64,000 nt of DNA, from the NCBI GenBank assembly GCA_030267565.1, contig BRXU01000006.1:3894001-3958000 (forward strand), in the 5' to 3' direction. The position numbers and the translations under genes are program-made. This DNA comes from Pleodorina starrii. Its lineage: Eukaryota; Chlorophyta; Chlorophyceae; Chlamydomonadales; Volvocaceae. Below the pieces are notes generated by a model. That model worked only from the letters and a program-made list of their open reading frames with translations. It was not told the origin of the DNA and ran no database searches. Numbering within the stretch: the stretch's first letter is position 1; each line of letters opens with the position of its first letter. Positions 58,501 to 64,000 of the stretch are shown in pieces.

Positions 58501-59074
58501 GCAAAATATTAAAATCGTAGGGCCGGCCCTAATTCATCGGCCCAAGGTTTAGAGCTAGAATGATGACGGTTGCATTACAATATTATGTATTTACGTGACA
58601 TAGCTAGTCTGCGGAAAACGACCTACCGATGCTGTTGTCGCCGGTGAAGCCATAGCCTGCAAGCGCAATCTCGACGCGCGAAATGAAATCGTCGACAGAG
58701 AGTGCGGTCGGGAAGTGCTTGGTCACCTCGGCGAGACGCTCGGCGAGTCCCGGGGCGCGCTCATCGGTGGCCCAGGCCGGCTGGACGAGAGCCGCCTGAG
58801 AGACCGTGGACATTGGACGCACATGACCTGGGCACAGGAATTTGCCGCAGGTGCAGGGCTGGAGGGCGGAGGTGGCGACGTTGCCGTCGCGACGGGCGAC
58901 ATTGCGGGACAGCAGTGGCGAAGTCACGACCCTGCCGCGCGAGAGGGTGGATATCATGCGGTGTCGGGAAGCGTTCAAAATCTGGTCAGCAGCTGGCTCG
59001 CTGGACTTGAGGTTGGCTTCCAGGACATTGACAAAGCTGGTCATAGCAGACCGGAAGAAGGGCGAGCGCGGCAT
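55523..59074 (-). CDS. LCIB-like: LCIB/LCIC/LCID/LCIE-family low-CO2-inducible protein, 461 aa
   Basis: Six exons on the minus strand: 59074-58627, 58329-58172, 57742-57620, 57091-56903, 56346-56152, 55795-55523. The protein matches the limiting-CO2-inducible B family, beta-carbonic-anhydrase-like proteins of the algal carbon-concentrating mechanism that act in the chloroplast around the pyrenoid and recapture leaked CO2. Family hallmarks: FPTALSVDDFISRVEIALAG, NLCRDES, LEDKIEAAFGSCFSTHGLGG, LTCGVIGMKAGLSHSP, YVFFSFPHIAIDS, ACGALIA, EYSILKQRIARRLAYE, DYAVFTGVQVHNW and ALSPRQLQILAS. Likely zinc ligands by spacing are Cys155, His214 and Cys238, with Asp157 beside the first. The first about 120 residues are Ser/Arg-rich, fitting a transit peptide. 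The length is close to that of known members (about 445-450 aa). Divergence from a CCP-like gene suggests the LCID/LCIE type. TGTAA lies 186 nt after the stop. Confidence 0.93.
56742..56893 (+). repeat. 18-bp GGATCCAGAAGATCCAAT tandem repeat in LCI intron 4
   Basis: About eight head-to-tail copies, with CCTGAAGATCC and CAACGG variants, wholly inside intron 56902-56347 and just after the donor of the upstream exon on the minus strand. The period is divisible by three and reads as DPEDPM or IHWIFW in false ORFs. Confidence 0.95.
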
Positions 59075-59585
59075 TTTGGCAAATTGTACTCCGTTGAAAA
59101 CTGTAAATGCAATTATATAGCGGTATGAATTTTTTTGTTGTGCGCTGCCCTTATATACGTCCGTGGAAAGGGTCAATCGGCGGTTGGTTTTCTCGAAGGG
59201 GTTGTAACTCCTCCTACGGCACTCGGCGGGACCCTCCTACTCGCGTTCTTTGTTGTATATTCAACAAATGTTACAAGGCGAAATATCCATAAACCTCTTA
59301 CGCATCGTATATATAAATCGGAGGCCCTTCGAGAAAGGCCCGTGACACTTGTCGCTGACCGTCGTCCAGGCACTTTAACCACTTCCGCTCGGCCGCGCAA
59401 ACTAAGGGTGCGTACTTTCACCTTCTTCTGAAAATTAAAAGCATGTCATAGGCATCATCTTAAGCATAGACCACAGGACCCTCCTGGTGTTTGCAATATC
59501 GTGGACATTCAAATCGAAGCTGCCGGCCTTTCGCACCTTTCATTTCTCGCAGGTGTTTTGATAATCTTTACAGCTCTCAGGGAAA
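59075..59585. promoter_or_regulatory. Shared bidirectional promoter of the LCI and CCP-like genes
   Basis: 511 bp separate the two start codons. On the minus strand TATATAA at 59157-59151 lies about 80 nt upstream of the LCI ATG, a plausible TATA box. On the plus strand TATATATAAA at about 59308-59317 lies about 270 nt upstream of the CCP ATG. The region is AT-rich compared with its flanks. Divergent pairing of low-CO2 genes implies joint regulation by CO2 supply (CIA5/CCM1 pathway in Chlamydomonas); that regulation is inferred, not seen. Confidence 0.6.
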
Positions 59586-62500
59586 ATGGTTTCTATGACG
59601 ATCAATGACTCGCTGAATCAGGTGGAGCACACGCCGCCTGTCCACAAGCGCATCTTGGACATCCTCCCGGGCATTTCGGGAGGCGTCGCCCGCGTGGTGG
59701 TAAGACGTCTGTAATTTCGTATTAAGACCAGTTTTGGGTGTATCGCCTGGAGTGTCAGTCCCGGGCTCCCGGCGGAGCCTGTTCGCGTCCTCGCCAGTCC
59801 TCGCTTCCCGGGTTCCCTTTCGGCTGGGGCCGATGGCACATTAATCAAGTCAGGCGAGAGTCGGCACCGGTTTATGACATTTCAATTAAGTCGGGTGAAT
59901 ATTTTGAAATGTATTGAAATCAGATGTACCGTGGTCACCAGACGTCAATTGGATGGCACAGCGACTGGTGGGCGGGCGGGCGCGACAGGCGCCACTGTGG
60001 TCCGGCATTTCTCACCGACCACGGTCGCGCCTGTGGCGCCCGCCCGCCCGCCAGTCGCTGTGCCATCCACGTACCTCTGCGCGCGCACCGCAGCAGCCCC
60101 CGGCGGCGCACACAGGGGGTACCCACTCCACACCTACCCCACCAGGATCTCCTGCACACATCCAGGACGAGAAGCATGTCCTAATGGAGTGCCCTGCTTA
60201 TAGTAGCATCCGCGCGGATGAAGGGTTTCCTCAATTCGAGGGTATGGAGGAAGCGATGAGATGGGATCCTCCCCGTTTGGCGAAGATGCTTGAGCGCATC
60301 TGGGCCCACCGCAACTCAAGGGTCCCCTTTGGCCGCTAGTATCCCCTTCTCCTGCATGGGCGGTTTTCTACTGTCGTGCTTTTAGGCGTTTTAGTTCCCT
60401 TGGGCCCTCGGCTCGTATGGGTTTACTGTTCATGAGAGGGGCACGCACCCCCAACCATGTAACACACACACACACACATCCAGGCTGCTGCTCTGGCATA
60501 ACTACCGGTACTTTACGTACTCCGCGGCGGTCCTCCTCCTCCCTCCCACCCTCCCTACACCCGCCCGTCTTGCCGTACTTCCCTACACCGCACTGCCGTA
60601 TCTCCCACCGCTGGCAGATCGGCACCATCTTGCCCTTTCCCCCAACCGCAATTCCCCCTCCCCCTCCTTTTTCGCTTATGATCCCTGCTGCGGCTACTGC
60701 TTCTCCTGCTGTTGCTGCTGCTGCTTCTCCTGCTCCCGCTGCTTCTGATACTGCTGCGGCTACCTCGCTATCCATGCCCTGATGCAGATCGGCCAGCCCT
60801 TCGACACCATCAAGACGCGCCTGCAGGTGCTGGGCCAGGGTACCGCCCTGGCGGCGACGCTGCCGCCCTCCGAGGTCTACCGCGACTCGCTCGACTGCGC
60901 CCGCAAGATGCTGCGCACCGAGGGCCCGATGTCCTTCTACAGGGGAACTTTGGCGCCCCTGGCCGGCAACATGGTGCTCCTGGGCATTCACTTCCCCGCC
61001 TTCTTGGCTGTCCGGAAGCAGCTGGAGGGAAGCGGCGGCAGCAGCGTCAGCGGCAGCGTCAGCGGCAGCGACGGCAGTGAGTTCTCGGTGGGAAACACGC
61101 TGCTGGCGGGCGCCGCCGCCGGCGCGGCGGGGTCGCTCGTGTCGACGCCCGTGGAGCTGGTGCGAACCAAGATGCAGATGCAGGTACGGGTTACGACAGC
61201 AGCAGCAGCAGCAGAAGCTGTAGTACGGCACAGGTGTACGGCACGGCATGGCACGGCACGGCCTAGCACGGCGGGGCTATCGAGTCCGCACAAGCAAGGC
61301 CCCCCGGGCTCCCCGGGTGTGTGTGTGTTTGGTATGTCGTATGTGTGGGTGTTGTTTTGGTCTGGGTGGTGTTTGTGAGATGTGATCCTCACTTCTCAGG
61401 TCCCATAATGTCGGTGCGGTTATCCACGTGCATGCGTCTCCCCCCGCTGGCTGCTGACGCCCTCAACAAGTCGACATGCTCCGCCCCCTCACGCCTCACC
61501 CGCGCGCTTCATCTGCCCGCAGCGTCGCGCCGCGTTGGCTGGCTCTCTGGCCAAGATCTCCGCCTCCGCCTCCGTCGCCTCCGCCTCCGTCTCCACCTCC
61601 TCCGCCGCTCCCGCGGAGTTGTACCGGGGCTCCGTGGACTGTTTCAAACAGGTGCTGTCGAAGTACGGCATCCGGGGTCTGTACCGCGGATTCACCTCCA
61701 CACTGCTGCGCGACATGCAGGTAAGGGCGGGGGGCGAGGGGCTGCCAGGATGCGTTGAGTCCGTACAGAGTGATGTACCGACACCAGAGCGACCCGCGGG
61801 TCGGGGTTGAGGAAGACGAACCGGGGAAAGATGATGACCCATGGGTCGGGGTTGAGAAAGACGAACCGCGGGAAGAGGAGGACCCAAGGGTCGGGGCGCA
61901 GCCTCGCTGCGGTGTCACTTGTATCTTTAGGATTGTTCTGTACGGTATCTTTCGGATTTTTCTTACGTGTACTCTATCACCTGCACCACTGCCGACACCG
62001 CTCATAATGCCACGACCTACGCCGCAGGGTTACTCCTGGTTCTTTCTGGGCTATGAGGCAACCGTCCATTACTTTTTGCAAAACGCCGGGCCGGGGGTGC
62101 ACTCCAAGGCTGACCTCACCTATTTGCAGGTGCGGGGCGGTGCAGATTGGGGGTTGGGGTGTGGGAGGTGCAGTGTGTTTGGCGAAGGGGTGCCCGACTG
62201 GCGTGGCCGGCTCTTTGAGCTCCGGTCCCCAGATCACCTGCAGCTGTCATTCACTTCGCCACCGACTACAACCTATCAACCGTTGCCGTACCGCCTGTGT
62301 CGTACCACCGTCCCGCAGGTCATGGCTGCGGGCGTGGTGGCGGGTTTCGGGTTGTGGGGCTCCATGTTCCCCATCGACACGATCAAGTCGAAGCTGCAGG
62401 CCGATTCGCTGGCCAAGCCGCAGTACAGCTCAACCAAGGACTGTCTGACCCAGGTGCTTCGGTCCGAGGGCCAGGCCGGGCTGTGGCGCGGCTTCTCCGC

Positions 62501-62633
62501 CGCCATGGCTCGCGCCATCCCGGTGAACGCGGGGATCTTCCTGGCGGTTGAGGGCACGCGGCAGGGCATCAAGTGGTACGAGGAGAATGTGGAGCATGTG
62601 TACGGCGGTGTCGTGGGCCCTGTCGTACAGTAG
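59586..62633 (+). CDS. CCP1-like: CCP1/CCP2-like low-CO2 carrier (mitochondrial carrier family), 374 aa
   Basis: Five exons: 59586-59699, 60788-61183, 61523-61720, 62028-62129, 62319-62633. It has the three-repeat SLC25 architecture. The carrier signatures Px(D/E)xx(K/R) are PFDTIKTR (residues 42-49), PVELVRTK (159-166) and PIDTIKSK (288-295). Repeat 1 opens with GISGGVARVVIGQPFD, and repeat ends carry FYRGTLAPLAGN, LYRGFTSTLLRD and LWRGFSAAMARAIPVN. Its divergence from an LCI-family gene matches the CCP1/LCIE and CCP2/LCID pairs of Chlamydomonas, so it is called a CCP orthologue. CCP1/2 were first placed at the chloroplast envelope (LIP-36) and later reported in mitochondria; the substrate is unknown. 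Intron 1 is unusually long (1,088 bp) because of inserted repeats. A Ser/Ala-rich insert (residues about 177-203) lies at the start of repeat 2's matrix loop. Confidence 0.9.
59951..60068. repeat. Foldback: 52-bp inverted arms, 14-nt loop
   Basis: Left arm 59951-60002 and right arm 60017-60068 are reverse complements at 48 of 52 positions, starting GGATGGCACAGCGACTGG. It lies in intron 1 of the CCP-like gene, just upstream of the LINE fragment. It could be a MITE or the fold-back part of a larger element. In the transcript it would form a very stable hairpin. Confidence 0.9.
60071..60480 (+). mobile_element. Non-LTR retrotransposon (LINE) 3' end fragment, copy A
   Basis: The frame ending at TAG 60337-60339 encodes DEKHVLMECPAYSSIRADEG followed by a helix and LERIWAHRNSRVPFGR. 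The H-x-L-x-x-C-P-x-Y motif near a stop is typical of the C-terminus of LINE ORF2 after the reverse transcriptase. About 140 bp of 3' UTR and a CA-repeat tail follow. The reverse transcriptase itself is missing, so this is a 5'-truncated insertion in intron 1 of the CCP-like gene, in the same orientation as the gene. Confidence 0.6.
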
Positions 62634-63603
62634 ATGCCGATACTTCACTAATAAATACGGTACTTTCGACAGGCCGTGAAGGGCAAGGTAGAGTTGGAGG
62701 CGGTGGATTGCGTCGATATATTTGGTTGGCGAAGATGCTTGAGCGCATCTGGGCCCACCGCAACTCAATGGTCCCCTTTGGCCGCTAGTATCCCCTTCTC
62801 ATGCATGGGCGGTGTTTCTACTGTCGTGCTTTTAGGCGTTAGTTCCCTTGGGCCCTCGGCTCGTATGGGTTTTTGTTCATGAGAGGGGCACGCACCCCCA
62901 ACCATGTAACAAACACACACACATATCGGCACAGTCGATAGGATTTATTGACGTGTACGACACGGCACGCGGGAGCGCGGTTTTCACGGCACGCGGCGAT
63001 TGTTACCGTGCTTCAGGAAGGGCCGCAAGCCGTGCATGGGGATGGATACGGTAGCCCCCCCGCCCGCCAATCGACGGCGTTGCATTCATTCAATGAGCCG
63101 GTGTGTTGTCATTGTGGGACAACAAAATGCACACCACACCCCAGATCGAACCCGGCCGCGGCCGAAATTCACACTGCATTGCTGCGCGCGTCTATCCGTC
63201 CGTCCTCCCATTGCGAGGCGAGGCGGGCGAGAGGCTGGCGGTTTCATTGGGTTGGGGCGACGTCGCCATGTTGCACTTCACGGCGCGCCGTGTGGGGGGG
63301 AGGGGCGTCGCATCGGCCGGTGCGCAAAAGCTGGGGAAGCCGAGATCGATGGGCGGCTTCATCGCGTCCTTTGCAAAGGGCTTCAGAGGAGTGTCAACAG
63401 CCCGCTCTTACAGTCGTCTTGATACACTATTCTTTTGCGGACATCCTGGGGGAGTGTGTGTTGATGTGTGTGTGTGCATATCGGTTGCAGTGGACGGTTT
63501 GACGGTTCCGCCTGGTTCGTGGGGTGTGTGCGCACAAAGGGGTGGGGTCACAGACTCGTCACGGTGCGGAGTGAGAGGAACGAGTGTGTTTGCGTCGTGT
63601 GTT

Positions 63604-63642
<39 letters not shown>

Positions 63643-64000
63643 GTTGAAGTGAAGTTGGGGACTAATCGGGACTGGGATTGGCAATTGGAAGACAACAGAC
63701 AACAGACATGATGGTACACCGGAATGGATGAGCGCTGTTTGTACGGCACGGGTATCAAGCGATACGAGCTTCGATGTGTTTGCATGCAGCGGAAAAGGAG
63801 AGAGAAGAAAAGAAAGGAGTTGTGGTGGTGGTGGTGGTGGTGGAGGTAGGGAGATGCGGGAGAGCAGAAGGGGAGAGAAAAGCGGAACAGCTGCTAGGGG
63901 GGAAAAGGCGGGATGGAGCGCTTTGTGCGGTTGGGGCCAAGAAGGGGCTGAGGAGAGTTGAGCGTGTTAAGATGATGAACGTGGTATACGTAGTAGTGAA
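62634..64000. other. Right flank, downstream of the CCP-like gene
   Basis: Starts with the CCP 3' UTR and the second LINE tail. From about 62930 on no gene was supported. Several overlapping frames in 63060-63420 are open but show no recognised motif. TG/GA microsatellites lie at about 63450-63480 and 63600-63640, and a GGT run at 63819-63845. Confidence 0.5.
62726..62925 (+). mobile_element. LINE 3' end fragment, copy B
   Basis: Nearly identical to 60277-60479 of copy A over about 200 bp, from TTGGCGAAGATGCTTGAGCG to the CATGTAAC plus CA-rich tail, with a few substitutions and short indels. It begins about 90 bp after the CCP-like stop and may supply its poly(A) signal, because CATGTAAC contains TGTAA. 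Confidence 0.75.

Noticed and set aside
59204..59210. GANTTNC-type CO2-response motif (minus strand) in the LCI/CCP spacer
   Set aside because: A 7-mer with five fixed bases is expected about once in 511 bp on two strands, so a single hit carries no weight.

Overview
The window looks like nuclear DNA of a green alga close to Chlamydomonas and Volvox (core Volvocales). Coding exons are very GC-rich and full of Ala, Gly, Ser, Pro and Gln runs. Genes are split by many short introns with pyrimidine tracts and CAG acceptors. Introns hold telomere-like CCCTAAAA motifs and microsatellites, and a TGTAA poly(A) signal is seen at one gene end. Two neighbouring genes match low-CO2 families best known from Chlamydomonas. 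All gene models were spliced by hand. Every junction listed keeps the frame, and each summed coding length is divisible by three, but no transcript evidence was available.

Layout: (1) 1822-7489, plus strand, a protein with six IQ motifs whose 5' end is not resolved. (2) 10268-15204, minus, a 1,290-aa orphan protein. (3) 15818-26426, plus, an 18-exon, 1,772-aa protein joining a TIR-like 'SHAW / WCLYE' module to kinesin-light-chain-type TPRs. (4) 29781-36912, minus, NAA35/MAK10, the auxiliary subunit of the NatC N-terminal acetyltransferase. (5) 37386-39266, a DNA transposon with about 55-bp imperfect terminal inverted repeats, two convergent ORFs and a 169-bp tandem array. (6) 40957-46380, minus, a poly-Q and parallel beta-helix protein. 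(7) 48519-53916, plus, an orphan multi-pass membrane protein. (8) 55523-59074, minus, an LCIB/LCIC/LCID/LCIE-family protein. (9) 59586-62633, plus, a CCP1/CCP2-like mitochondrial-carrier-family protein.

Genes 8 and 9 are divergent, with 511 bp between their start codons. This recalls the LCID-CCP2 and LCIE-CCP1 pairs of Chlamydomonas reinhardtii, so the right end appears to be part of a carbon-concentrating-mechanism cluster with a shared promoter. A LINE 3'-end fragment and a 52-bp-arm foldback lie in the first CCP intron, and a second copy of the LINE tail lies just after the gene.

The remaining space is introns and intergenic DNA with minisatellites, purine/pyrimidine tracts, foldback elements and dispersed palindromes. 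No rRNA, tRNA, CRISPR array or prokaryotic feature was recognised.
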